From positions 186,001 through 250,000 of the forward strand of contig NZ_SZVW01000014.1 in the NCBI RefSeq assembly GCF_007655005.1: DNA of 64,000 bases. The letters are read 5' to 3'. Under the pieces are notes generated by a model. It had not been told where the DNA came from and did no database searches. It worked only from the letters and a program-made list of their open reading frames with translations. Position numbers and translations under genes: made by a program. Source of the DNA: Streptomyces tibetensis (lineage in GTDB: Bacteria > Actinomycetota > Actinomycetes > Streptomycetales > Streptomycetaceae). Below, in pieces: positions 31,915-40,184 of this stretch (position 1 is the stretch's first letter; the number at the start of each line of letters is the position of its first letter).

Positions 31915-32946
31915 TCACGAACCGGTGGAAGGACGCGCCTGGGTCGTCGACGGCGGCAGGCCGTCGTTGAAACGCGTGTCCGTGAACTCGGCGAAGTCGA
32001 CCTTGCGCGGGATGAGCTTCAACGCCGTGAAGGTGTCGGCGATCTCCTGCTCGGAGGCGATCAGGGGCTTGTCGACGGCGACCGCGATCCGGGTCGTGTA
32101 GGTGCGCCTCACCGCGGCCAGCGCCACGTCCTTCGGGAGCCCGGTGTCCTCGGCCCAGACCTTCGCCCACTCCTCCTCGTGGTCGTACACCCAGGTGTAG
32201 GCACGCCGCAGCCGCTCCAGGTAGTCCTTGATGGCGGCCGCCTTCTTCTTGTCCTTCAGGGCGGCCGGGGCCGCGACCTGGAACGTGAGCCCGTTGGTCA
32301 CGCCGTCGCCGTCGGTCAGCACCCGCCCCTGCTTGCCCTGGAGGATCTGTGAGGTGTACGGGTCCCACACCGCCCACGCGTCGACCTTGCCGGACGTGAA
32401 CGCGGCCAGGGCGTCGGCCGGCTGGAGGTACTTGACCTTGATGTCGCTCAGCTTCAGCCCGGCCCTCTTCAGGGAGGCGACCAGCTGGAAGTGCGCGGAG
32501 GAACCCTGCGCGACGGCCACCGACCTGCCCTTGAGCTGCTCGGGGCTCTTCAAGGGCGAGTCGTTCGGGACGAGGACGGTGTCGCCCTTGGACGTGCCGT
32601 GCCAGGCCGCCACCACCTTGATCTTCGAACCCGCACCGGCCGCGAAGACCGGCGGGGTGTTGCCCACGCCTCCGGTGTCGACGGCCCCGGCGTTGATGGC
32701 CTCCAGCAGCGGCGGGCCGGAGGTGAACGTCGACCATTTGATCTTGTAGTCGAGGTTCTTCAGTTCTCCGGCGGCCCGCAGGATGGCCTCCGAACCGCCC
32801 TTCTGGTCACCGACGTCGAGCGTCACGGAGCCCTTGCCGTCGACGCGGCCCTCCGACGTGCCGGCTGCCGAGGTGCCGCCGCAGGCGGTGAGCAGCAGGG
32901 CGAGGGGCAGGAGCAGGGCGGCAGGCAAGAGGCGGCGTCGTCGCAT
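31915..32946 (-). CDS. Sulfonate/nitrate-type ABC substrate-binding lipoprotein
   Basis: The 343-residue protein has a lipoprotein signal peptide ending LLLTACGG and the NMT1/SsuA-like fold: INAGAVDTGGVGNTPPVFAA, VVAAWHGTSKGDTVLVPNDS and FTSGKVDAWAVWDPYTSQI. These motifs are typical of aliphatic sulfonate binding proteins. It is the last gene of an operon with the ATPase and permease genes upstream. A leader peptide upstream of the operon contains cysteines, which supports control by sulfur or cysteine supply. The binding specificity itself is not certain from sequence. Confidence 0.87.
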   Translation of the reverse strand: MRRRRLLPAALLLPLALLLTACGGTSAAGTSEGRVDGKGSVTLDVGDQKGGSEAILRAAGELKNLDYKIKWSTFTSGPPLLEAINAGAVDTGGVGNTPPVFAAGAGSKIKVVAAWHGTSKGDTVLVPNDSPLKSPEQLKGRSVAVAQGSSAHFQLVASLKRAGLKLSDIKVKYLQPADALAAFTSGKVDAWAVWDPYTSQILQGKQGRVLTDGDGVTNGLTFQVAAPAALKDKKKAAAIKDYLERLRRAYTWVYDHEEEWAKVWAEDTGLPKDVALAAVRRTYTTRIAVAVDKPLIASEQEIADTFTALKLIPRKVDFAEFTDTRFNDGLPPSTTQARPSTGS

Positions 32947-32991
32947 GGTGGTTCCGTTCGTGTGGGTCGTACGGGCGGTACGCGGGGAGGG

Positions 32992-33732
32992 TCAGGCGGC
33001 TTCGGCGGCCGTCGCCTCGACGCCGAGACGTTCGAGGAGGCCGGCGCGCAAGGAGGCGAAGCGGGGGTCGGTGATGTCGCGGGGGCGGTCCAGGTCGATG
33101 CGCTGCTCGTGGGCGATGACCCCGCGGTCCATCACCAGGACGCGGTCGGCGAGCAGTGCGGCCTCCTCGACGTCGTGGGTGACGAGGAGCACCGCGCAAC
33201 CGCGGCGCTGCCACAACTCGCCCACGAGCCGCTGAGCCTTGATGCGGGTGAGAGCGTCGAGCGCGCCGAACGGCTCGTCGAGCAGCAGCAGATCGGGTTC
33301 GCGCACCAAAGCCCGGGCCAGGGAAGCGCGTTGCGCCTCGCCACCGGAGAGGGTCTTGGGCCAGGCGTCCGTGCGGTGGCCGAGGCCGACCTCGTCCAGG
33401 GCCTGCTCGGCGACGGCCCGCTCGGGCTTGCCGGGCAGACCGAGCAGCACGTTGCGCCACACCTTCTTCCACGGCATCAGCCGCGGTGCCTGGAAGGCGA
33501 CGGCCTTGCGGCGGGGCACCAGCACGCTGCCCTCGATGTCACGGTCGAGCCCGGCGAGGATGCGCAGCAGCGTCGACTTCCCGCATCCGCTGCGGCCGAG
33601 CAGGGCCACGAACTCGCCCGGCCGGACGTCCAGTCGCAGGTCGTCGATGACGGCCCGGCCGTCGAACGAACGGGTGAGGCCCTCGACGTGGACCGCCTGG
33701 GGGGTCACCGGCCGGTGAACGTCGGTCGCCAT
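32992..33732 (-). CDS. Sulfonate/nitrate-type ABC transporter ATPase
   Basis: The ATG at 33732 overlaps the end of the permease gene by 28 bases. The 246-residue ATPase has Walker A LLGRSGCGKSTLLRI, Q-loop AVAFQAPRLMPWKKVWRNV, signature LSGGEAQRASLARALV and Walker B LLLLDEPFGALD, followed by the H-loop VTHDVEEA. The PRLMPWKKV block is typical of the Ssu/Tau/nitrate ATPases. It energises uptake at the cytosolic face of the membrane. Confidence 0.92.
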   Translation of the reverse strand: MATDVHRPVTPQAVHVEGLTRSFDGRAVIDDLRLDVRPGEFVALLGRSGCGKSTLLRILAGLDRDIEGSVLVPRRKAVAFQAPRLMPWKKVWRNVLLGLPGKPERAVAEQALDEVGLGHRTDAWPKTLSGGEAQRASLARALVREPDLLLLDEPFGALDALTRIKAQRLVGELWQRRGCAVLLVTHDVEEAALLADRVLVMDRGVIAHEQRIDLDRPRDITDPRFASLRAGLLERLGVEATAAEAA

Positions 33733-34574
33733 TGCAGCAGCACCTTTTCGAGAGAGCGGACGATGAAGTCGGCGAGCAGGCCGAGGAAGGCGTAGACGAC
33801 GAGGCAGACCACGATCACGTCGGTCCGCAGGAAGTCCCGCGCCTGCACCATCAGGAACCCGATGCCGGAGTCGGCGTTGACCTGCTCCGCGAAGACCAGC
33901 GCGAGCCAGGCGATGCCGAGCGAGTAGCGCAGGCCGGTCATGGCGCTCGGCAGGGCACCGGGTAGCACGACGTGCCGCACCAGTCCCCACCGCGACAGCC
34001 CGAGGGACTCGCCGGCCTCGATCAACTGGGCGTCCACGCCCCGGATTCCGGCGTAGACGTTGAGGTAGAGCGGGAAGGTCACGCCGAGCGTGATGATGGC
34101 GACCTTGGGGGCCTCGCCGATGCCGAACCAGATGATGAACAGTGGGATGAGCCCCACGAACGGCACGGTCCGCAGCATCTGCACGGGCGCGTCCACGAGG
34201 TCCTCGCCGATCCGGAACAGACCTGCGAGCAGGGCGAGGCCGGTGCCGACGACGAGCCCGAGCAGCAGCCCTCCGGCGACCCGCTGGAGCGAGGTGCCCA
34301 TGGCCGTGGGCAGTGAACCGTCGGCCAGCATGTCTCCGCCGACCTGGGCGATCCGGCCGGGTGAGGCCAGCACGTCGGGGGGCAACGCGCCTGTGCCGCT
34401 GAGCAGTTGCCACAACACCAGCAGCAGCACCGGGCCGGTGGTGCGCCGCAGCCAGCGCGGGACGCGGGCGCGGCGGGAAGAGGTGGGGACGAGGGGCTGG
34501 AGGTCGAGATCGGAAACCGATACAGGCGAAATATCGGGTTCTTCGGATACGGGCGGGGCGTGACTGATGCTCAT
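33705..34574 (-). CDS. Sulfonate/nitrate-type ABC transporter permease
   Basis: The 289-residue protein has six membrane helices and the inner-membrane EAA motif in VDAQLIEAGESLGLSRWGLV. Other family blocks are LRTVPFVGLIPLFIIWFGIG and LPGALPSAMTGLRYSLGIAW. The first 45 residues are a cytosolic extension that is rich in serine and proline. It is the first structural gene of the operon, starting 136 bases after the leader peptide stop, and overlaps the ATPase gene. The 136-base interval would hold any attenuator. Confidence 0.9.
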   Translation of the reverse strand: MSISHAPPVSEEPDISPVSVSDLDLQPLVPTSSRRARVPRWLRRTTGPVLLLVLWQLLSGTGALPPDVLASPGRIAQVGGDMLADGSLPTAMGTSLQRVAGGLLLGLVVGTGLALLAGLFRIGEDLVDAPVQMLRTVPFVGLIPLFIIWFGIGEAPKVAIITLGVTFPLYLNVYAGIRGVDAQLIEAGESLGLSRWGLVRHVVLPGALPSAMTGLRYSLGIAWLALVFAEQVNADSGIGFLMVQARDFLRTDVIVVCLVVYAFLGLLADFIVRSLEKVLLQWRPTFTGR

Positions 34575-34709
34575 GAGTGATCCACGGGGGAGAGCGCGGG
34601 CCGGCCAAAGCGCGCCTCACCGCCGCCGTGTCATGCGATCAGGAACGATCGGCGGGCAGGCGCAGCGCTGGCGAGGAAGCCGGAAAGAGAGGAGGAGAGG
34701 AGAAGGGCG

Positions 34710-34793
34710 TCAGCAGCCGCGGCGACACGCGGCGGAGGCCACCCGCAGCAGGTCGATGTGACCGCGCGTGGTGAGCAGGGCTGAACGCAACAT
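34710..34793 (-). CDS. 27-aa cysteine-containing leader peptide
   Basis: Reading the minus strand from the ATG at 34793 gives MLRSALLTTRG then HIDLLRVASAACRRGC and a TGA at 34710. The HIDLLRVASA core is the hallmark of a family of tiny leader peptides upstream of sulfur-assimilation and sulfonate-uptake operons in Streptomyces. Two cysteines lie in the last five residues (Cys-Arg-Arg-Gly-Cys), so ribosome stalling under cysteine shortage could control the ABC operon, as for cysteine attenuators in mycobacteria. There is no ribosome binding site. A -10 element places the transcription start at the ATG. The gene is too short to be found by ordinary ORF length cut-offs. Confidence 0.8.
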   Translation of the reverse strand: MLRSALLTTRGHIDLLRVASAACRRGC

Positions 34794-34800
34794 GCGGCCG

Positions 34801-34830
34801 AACCTAGTCAGCTGGCATGCGCACGGTCAA
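34801..34830 (-). promoter_or_regulatory. Promoter of the leader peptide and ABC operon
   Basis: On the minus strand a -35 TTGACC (34825-34830) and a -10 TAGGTT (34801-34806) are 18 bases apart. The ATG of the leader begins seven bases after the -10, so the mRNA should be leaderless. Confidence 0.7.
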
Positions 34831-34915
34831 CGGCGTCTCGATCAGTGGGACGCCCGTATCGCCACCCGGCCCGGCAGGGCCCGGAGAAAGCCGGCGCGTG
34901 CGTCAGGATGGGGGC

Positions 34916-35338
34916 ATGTCAGATGTCTTCACCACTCGAGTTCTGAACGTCAGCACCGGTGCCGCCGAGCGGGTCCTCGACATCACCGGCGACTGCGAGT
35001 CCTTCCTGCGTGAGGCGGCGTCCGGCCGGGACGGCCTCCTCAACGTCTTCGTCCCGCACGCGACGGCCGGCATCGCCGTCCTTGAGACCGGCGCCGGCAG
35101 CGACGACGACCTCCTGGCCGCGCTGCACAGCCTGCTGCCCGCCGACGACCGCTGGCAGCACCGGCACGGCAGCCCCGGCCACGGCCGCGACCACGTCCTG
35201 CCCGCCCTCGTCCCGCCCCACGCGACCCTTCCCGTGCTGGGCGGCCGGCTGGAGCTCGGCACCTGGCAGTCGGTGTGCCTGGTCGACACCAACAAGGACA
35301 ACCCGGAACGGAAGGTGCGCTTGAGTTTCCTGGGGTGA
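34916..35338 (+). CDS. YjbQ-family (UPF0047) protein
   Basis: The ATG at 34916 (MSDVFTTRVLNVSTGAAERV) follows AGGATGGGGG. The 140-residue protein has the family blocks VFVPHATAGIAVLETGAGSD, DRWQHRHGSPGHGRDHVLPA and LELGTWQSVCLVDTNKDNPE. The histidine pair in HGRDH is the expected metal site. YjbQ proteins have weak thiamine-phosphate synthase activity in E. coli, but the natural substrate is unsettled. It is divergent from the sulfur-type leader operon and monocistronic. Confidence 0.9.
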   Translation: MSDVFTTRVLNVSTGAAERVLDITGDCESFLREAASGRDGLLNVFVPHATAGIAVLETGAGSDDDLLAALHSLLPADDRWQHRHGSPGHGRDHVLPALVPPHATLPVLGGRLELGTWQSVCLVDTNKDNPERKVRLSFLG

Positions 35339-35428
35339 GCGCGGTCCCGCCGCCCCGGCGCCCGGCCGTCGGCCCCCCATGACCCCGGCGCGCCGTGACG
35401 CCCGCCCGTAATGCCCGTATCCTCATCA

Positions 35429-38400
35429 ATGCCAGATTCTCTTCCGAGCAGCGGATTACCGCGGGCGCAAGTGAGGCGAAGCGTGGTTCGGTCCGGCGAG
35501 GAACCCAGGCCGGCGGGGCGTGCGACGGACGGCACGGGGCCCGCCAGTCTGCGCGAGCTGTTCCTCCAGGGCGAGCCTGTCGAGACGGGTGTGCGGACGT
35601 CCATCCTGAACTCGTGGCAGCGCTGCCGGTCCCTGGGGCTGTCGCCGGACACGTTCGACCTGCCCTACCGGGAGGACTTCGACGCGGGCGGCCGTATCGT
35701 CCGGGCGGCCGTGCCGGTGCTCGACCGGCTGCAGTCCACGTTCGCCGGCAGCCAGGTCAACATCTCGGTCGCCGACGCGAACGGGACGGTCCTGCTGCGC
35801 CGCTTCGGGGACGCGTCGATGGCCCGGAGCCTCCCGGCCATCCAGGTCGTCCCGGGGTTCGTGTTCGCCGAGCAGGTCGCCGGTACCAACGGCATCGGGC
35901 TGGCCCTGGCGGAACGGCAGCTCATCCGCGTCTACGGCGCCGAGCACTTCGCGCAGCGCTCCCAGCAGAACGCCTGCGTGGCGATGCCCGTCCGGGACCC
36001 GCTCAGCGGGCGCATCGAGGGTGTCCTGTGCCTCGGCTACCCGCGCGGCTTCGAGCGGCCCGCACTGGGGGTCGCCATCCGGCGGGCGGCCGAGGGCATC
36101 GAGCGGCGGCTGCTGGGGCAGAGCTCCGCACGCGAGCAGGCCCTGCTGCGGACGTACCTGGCCACCGGAGCCGGGACCGCCGGTCCGCGCCATGGCGTGG
36201 CGCTGGATGCGCTGGCGAGCGAGTTCCACCCCCGTGACCATGCGATCCTCCGGGAGAAGGCCGCCGAGCTGATCTCCGGTGCCCAGCGCGGCGCCGCCGA
36301 GGTGACCCTGCCCGACGGCCGACGGGTGACGCTGGTGAGCCGTCCGGTGACGAGCGGCTCCGGGGTCCGGGGGTTCGCCATCGAGGCCCTGCTGCCGGAC
36401 TTCCCGGCGGGGGAGCCGCTCGTCATACCGCACCAGACGGACGAGCTGTCCGGCCTCGCCGTCTCCGCCGTCGCACTCTCCCTTGCGCGCCCGGCGCTCA
36501 CCCTGCCGGCCGGGCACCTCACCGCGTCCCCCCGCCCGGCCGGGACGCCCGACGGAGACGGCGCAACGGCGGGCCCTGACGGCACCGACGGGCTCCGCCT
36601 GGCCACGGGCGCCGACGGAACCGTCCCGGCGGACGGCGAACCGCCCCCCGCCGTGCCCGCAGCGGCGGACCACCCGCCGAGCACAGCCGCGCCCGCCACG
36701 GCCGGTAGCGGTCGGCGTCGCGTCGAGCCGGATGCGGGCGCTCCTGGCGACGGGGCCCGGGGCGCTGCCGAGCCCGACGGTGCCCTCGCGGCCGATGGTG
36801 GCAGGAGTGCCGCGGACATGCGGCAGCCCGGGGAGGCCTTCCCGGCCCGGGGGCTGGTGATGCTGGGAGAGCCGCAGGTCGGGGCCTACGCCCTCGCGGC
36901 GAGGCGGCGTCTGGAGTTGCTGTCCGAGGCCAGCACCCGCATCGGCACCACCCTGGACGTGCGCCGCACCGCCGAGGAACTGGCCGAGACCGCGGTCCCC
37001 GGACTGGCCGACTTCGTCACCATCGACCTGCCCGACGCCGTGCTGCGCGGCGAGGAGTCCGCCGACCCCCTCGCCGACCTGCGCCGCACGGTCGTCCACG
37101 GCATCCGCGAGGGCCTGCCCTTCACACCGGCCGGCAAGCGCATCGACTTCGGTCCGGCCACGCCCCAGTTGCGCTGCCTCAGCAGAGGCGAGGCCGTGCT
37201 CGAACCGGACCTGAAGGCCGCCGCGGGCTGGCTCGCCCAGGACCCCGAGCCCACCGCACGGCTGCTGGCCCACGTGCACTCCCTCATCGCGGTGCCCCTG
37301 CTCGCCCGCGGTGTCGTCCTGGGCGTCGCCTGCTTCTACCGCGCGGGGGGATCCTTCGGCGACGACGACCGCTCCCTCGCCCAGGAACTGGCCTCCCGCG
37401 CCGCCCTGTCCATCGACAACGCCCGGCGCTACACCCATGAACGCACCATGGTCCTGGCGCTCCAGCGCCGTCTCCTCCCGCACGGCCTGCCCGACCAGGA
37501 CGCCGTCGAGGTCGCCCACCGCTACCTGCCCGCCGAGTCGGACGTGGGCGGCGACTGGTACGACGTCATCCCCCTGCCCGGCGCCCGCGTCGGTCTCCTC
37601 GTCGGCGACGTCGTCGGTCACGGCATGCTCTCCGCGGCCACCATGGGCCGGCTGCGCACCGCCGCCCGCAGCTTCGCCGAGCTCGACTTCCCGCCGGACG
37701 AGGTCCTCACCCACCTGGACAACCTCGTGGGCCGCCTCGACCGGGAGGACCCCGACGGCAAGGGCGCCGGCGTCATCGGCGCGACCTGCCTCTACGCCGT
37801 ATACGACTCGGCGGCCCAGACGTGTCTGATGGCCCGCGCCGGCCATCCGCCCCCCGCGATCGTCCGCCCCGACGGCACCGTGACCTACCCCGACCTGCCG
37901 GCCGGGCCTCCGCTGGGTCTCGGGGGCCTGCCCTTCGACGCCGTCGAGGTCGACCTTCCGGAGGGCAGCCAGGTCGTGCTGTACACCGACGGGCTCATCG
38001 AGGACCGGCACCGCGACGTCGACGTGGTCCTGGAGCAGTTGCGCGAGGCCCTGGCGCATCCCGGGCGCGCCCCCGAGGAGACCTGCCAGGCGGTCCTGGA
38101 CACGGTGGCGCCCGCGCATCCGCACGACGACATCGCCCTGCTCGTCGCCCGCGTGCACGCCCTGGACCCCGGCCGGATCGCCACCTGGGAGTTGACCGCC
38201 GACCCGGCCCTCGTCGGCGAGGTCCGGGCGTCCGCCGTGCGGTGGCTGTCCGACCGGGGGCTGGAGGAGACCGCGTTCGCCGCGGAGCTGATCCTCAGCG
38301 AGCTGATCACCAACGCCGTCCGGCACGGCGCCGCGCCCATCCGGGTGCGGCTGCTCTACGGCCGGACCCTGATCTGCGAGGTCTCCGACGCCAGCAACAC

Positions 38401-38545
38401 CGCACCGCACCTGCGCCGGGCGGCCAGCACGGACGAGGGCGGACGCGGCCTGTTCCTCGTCGCGCAGCTGTCGCAGGCCTGGGGCACGCGCTACCTGCCC
38501 GAGGGCAAGGTCATCTGGGCCGAGTGCGGGCTCGACACGGCGTGA
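35429..38545 (+). CDS. GAF-GAF-PP2C (SpoIIE)-HATPase regulatory phosphatase
   Basis: From the ATG at 35429 the protein is 1,038 residues. It begins with an AcoR-like LNSWQRCRSLGLSP element and a GAF domain (about 80-220). A long disordered proline/alanine linker is followed by a second GAF (about 490-650). A PP2C/SpoIIE domain follows with AESDVGGDWYDVIPLPG and LYTDGLIE. A RsbW-like ATPase domain ends it (AELILSELITNAVRHGAAPI, TDEGGRGLFLVAQLSQ). It can both dephosphorylate an anti-sigma antagonist and bind or phosphorylate partners. The start is unsure. Starts at 35411 or 35429 have no ribosome site and include a TTA codon at residue 10, while a GTG at 35483 has GAGG and excludes it. Confidence 0.88.
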   Translation: MPDSLPSSGLPRAQVRRSVVRSGEEPRPAGRATDGTGPASLRELFLQGEPVETGVRTSILNSWQRCRSLGLSPDTFDLPYREDFDAGGRIVRAAVPVLDRLQSTFAGSQVNISVADANGTVLLRRFGDASMARSLPAIQVVPGFVFAEQVAGTNGIGLALAERQLIRVYGAEHFAQRSQQNACVAMPVRDPLSGRIEGVLCLGYPRGFERPALGVAIRRAAEGIERRLLGQSSAREQALLRTYLATGAGTAGPRHGVALDALASEFHPRDHAILREKAAELISGAQRGAAEVTLPDGRRVTLVSRPVTSGSGVRGFAIEALLPDFPAGEPLVIPHQTDELSGLAVSAVALSLARPALTLPAGHLTASPRPAGTPDGDGATAGPDGTDGLRLATGADGTVPADGEPPPAVPAAADHPPSTAAPATAGSGRRRVEPDAGAPGDGARGAAEPDGALAADGGRSAADMRQPGEAFPARGLVMLGEPQVGAYALAARRRLELLSEASTRIGTTLDVRRTAEELAETAVPGLADFVTIDLPDAVLRGEESADPLADLRRTVVHGIREGLPFTPAGKRIDFGPATPQLRCLSRGEAVLEPDLKAAAGWLAQDPEPTARLLAHVHSLIAVPLLARGVVLGVACFYRAGGSFGDDDRSLAQELASRAALSIDNARRYTHERTMVLALQRRLLPHGLPDQDAVEVAHRYLPAESDVGGDWYDVIPLPGARVGLLVGDVVGHGMLSAATMGRLRTAARSFAELDFPPDEVLTHLDNLVGRLDREDPDGKGAGVIGATCLYAVYDSAAQTCLMARAGHPPPAIVRPDGTVTYPDLPAGPPLGLGGLPFDAVEVDLPEGSQVVLYTDGLIEDRHRDVDVVLEQLREALAHPGRAPEETCQAVLDTVAPAHPHDDIALLVARVHALDPGRIATWELTADPALVGEVRASAVRWLSDRGLEETAFAAELILSELITNAVRHGAAPIRVRLLYGRTLICEVSDASNTAPHLRRAASTDEGGRGLFLVAQLSQAWGTRYLPEGKVIWAECGLDTA

Positions 38546-38599
38546 GGCGACCACCGGCCGGGGACCGATGAGGCCACTCCCCATCGGAGTCGTAGCGAG

Positions 38600-38627
38600 C
38601 TGAGAAATGCCCGGAATGCTGTAATTT
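38600..38627 (+). promoter_or_regulatory. Promoter with leaderless start for the sugar ABC operon
   Basis: A -10 TAATTT (38622-38627) lies six bases before the GTG at 38634, with a weak -35 CTGAGA (38600-38605) 16 bases upstream. No ribosome site is present, so transcription probably begins at the GTG. Confidence 0.5.
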
Positions 38628-38633
38628 GATCGA

Positions 38634-40184
38634 GTGCGCGACGCTCCCGACACGCCCCCGGAGACGGCTTCGCCCTTCGGGCCGGAACCCCTGGTCCGGA
38701 TCCGCGGACTCAGCAAGCGGTTCGGCGGCACCGTCGCGCTGGCCGGGGCCGACCTCGACGTCCACCCCGGCAGCGTCCTGGCCCTCCTCGGGCCCAACGG
38801 CGCAGGGAAGTCCACCCTCATCAAGATCCTCGCCGGAGTCCACCACGGCGACGCGGGGCAGGTCACCGTCGCCGGGGACCCCCTCGGCAGCCCCACCGCC
38901 ACCCGTGCCATGTCGTTCATCCACCAGGACCTCGGTCTCGTGGAGTGGATGACGGTGGCCGAGAACATCGCCCTGACCACCGGGTACGGGCGCCGGTCCG
39001 GGCTGATCTCCTGGCGGCGCACCCGCGCGCGCTGCGTCGAGGCCCTGCGGATCGTCGCCGCGCACCTCGACCCGGACACGCCGGTGTCCGATCTCGCGCC
39101 GGCCGACCGCTCCCTGGTGGCGATCGCCCGGGCCCTGGCCGCACGCGCGCGGCTCATCGTCCTCGACGAGCCGACCGCCCGCCTGCCCGCCGCGGACTGC
39201 GACCGGCTCTTCCGCGTCCTGCACGACCTGCGTGACCGCGGACACGCGGTCCTCTACGTCAGCCACCGCCTGGACGAGGTCTACCGGGTCGCCGACACCT
39301 TCGCCGTCCTGCGTGACGGCCGACTCGTCAGCCACGGCCGGCTCGCCGAGCGCAGCCCCGCGCATCTGGTCCACGACATCGTCGGCGAGGCGGACGAACC
39401 GGCCGCCCACCGCCGTGCCGGGACAGCGGCCGGCGCACCCCCCGTCCTGAGCCTCGACGGGGTGCGCACCGCCCGGACCGGGCCCGTGGCCCTCGAACTC
39501 GCCGCCGGGGAGGTCCTCGGCCTGGTCGGCCTCTCCGGCGCCGGGCACACGGACCTGGGCCGCGCCCTCGCCGGTGCCCGTCCCCTCCTGGGCGGGCGGG
39601 TCGTGCTGCACGGAAGGCCGTACCACCCCCGGACGGTCGCGGAGGCCGTCGCCCTCGGGGTCGGCCTGGTGCCGGGCGACCGGCTGCGGGAGGGCTGCCT
39701 CGCCGAGCTGACCGTACGGGAGAACCTCCTGGCCAACCCCCGCGCGGGAGGCCCGCCCGCACCACGCTGGATCGGCCCCCGCGGCGAACGGGCCCGGGCC
39801 GCCGCCCTGATGGACCGCTTCTCGGTGCGCCCCCGCGACAGCGAGACGCCCATCGCCACACTGTCCGGCGGCAACCAGCAGAAGGTCATGCTCGGCCGCT
39901 GGCTGCGGACGGACCTGCGGCTGCTGATCCTGGAGGAGCCGACCGCGAGCGTCGACGTCGGCGCCAAGGCCGCGATCCACCGCCTGCTCCACGAGGCGCT
40001 GGAGGCGGGCCTCGCGGTGCTGCTGCTGTCGACCGACTTCGAGGAGGTGGCGAGCGTGTGCCGGCGCGCGCTGGTCTTCGTGCGCGGAACCGTGACGGCC
40101 GAACTGAGCGGCCCCACGCTCACCGTCGCCGGACTCACCCGGGCGGCCTCGGCCATGCCCCCGTCCCCGGCCGGGCACCCGTGA
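38634..40184 (+). CDS. Sugar ABC importer ATPase, two-domain (RbsA/MglA-like)
   Basis: The 516-residue protein has two ATPase domains. Domain 1 has a normal Walker A (LLGPNGAGKSTLIKI) and Walker B LIVLDEPTARL, but its signature is LAPADRSLVAIARALA. Domain 2 has the usual defective Walker A of this family (GLSGAGHTDLGRA), a good signature LSGGNQQKVMLGRWL and LLILEEPTASVD. This pattern is standard for ribose/galactose-type importers. It is the first gene of an operon with a permease (four-base overlap) and a binding protein. No sugar kinase or repressor gene is adjacent. Confidence 0.9.
   Translation: MRDAPDTPPETASPFGPEPLVRIRGLSKRFGGTVALAGADLDVHPGSVLALLGPNGAGKSTLIKILAGVHHGDAGQVTVAGDPLGSPTATRAMSFIHQDLGLVEWMTVAENIALTTGYGRRSGLISWRRTRARCVEALRIVAAHLDPDTPVSDLAPADRSLVAIARALAARARLIVLDEPTARLPAADCDRLFRVLHDLRDRGHAVLYVSHRLDEVYRVADTFAVLRDGRLVSHGRLAERSPAHLVHDIVGEADEPAAHRRAGTAAGAPPVLSLDGVRTARTGPVALELAAGEVLGLVGLSGAGHTDLGRALAGARPLLGGRVVLHGRPYHPRTVAEAVALGVGLVPGDRLREGCLAELTVRENLLANPRAGGPPAPRWIGPRGERARAAALMDRFSVRPRDSETPIATLSGGNQQKVMLGRWLRTDLRLLILEEPTASVDVGAKAAIHRLLHEALEAGLAVLLLSTDFEEVASVCRRALVFVRGTVTAELSGPTLTVAGLTRAASAMPPSPAGHP

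Noticed and set aside
32992..34620. A fused 542-codon permease-ATPase frame on the minus strand
   Set aside because: The upstream part is out of frame with the real permease gene at 33705-34574. Only the part from 33732 encodes the ATPase.
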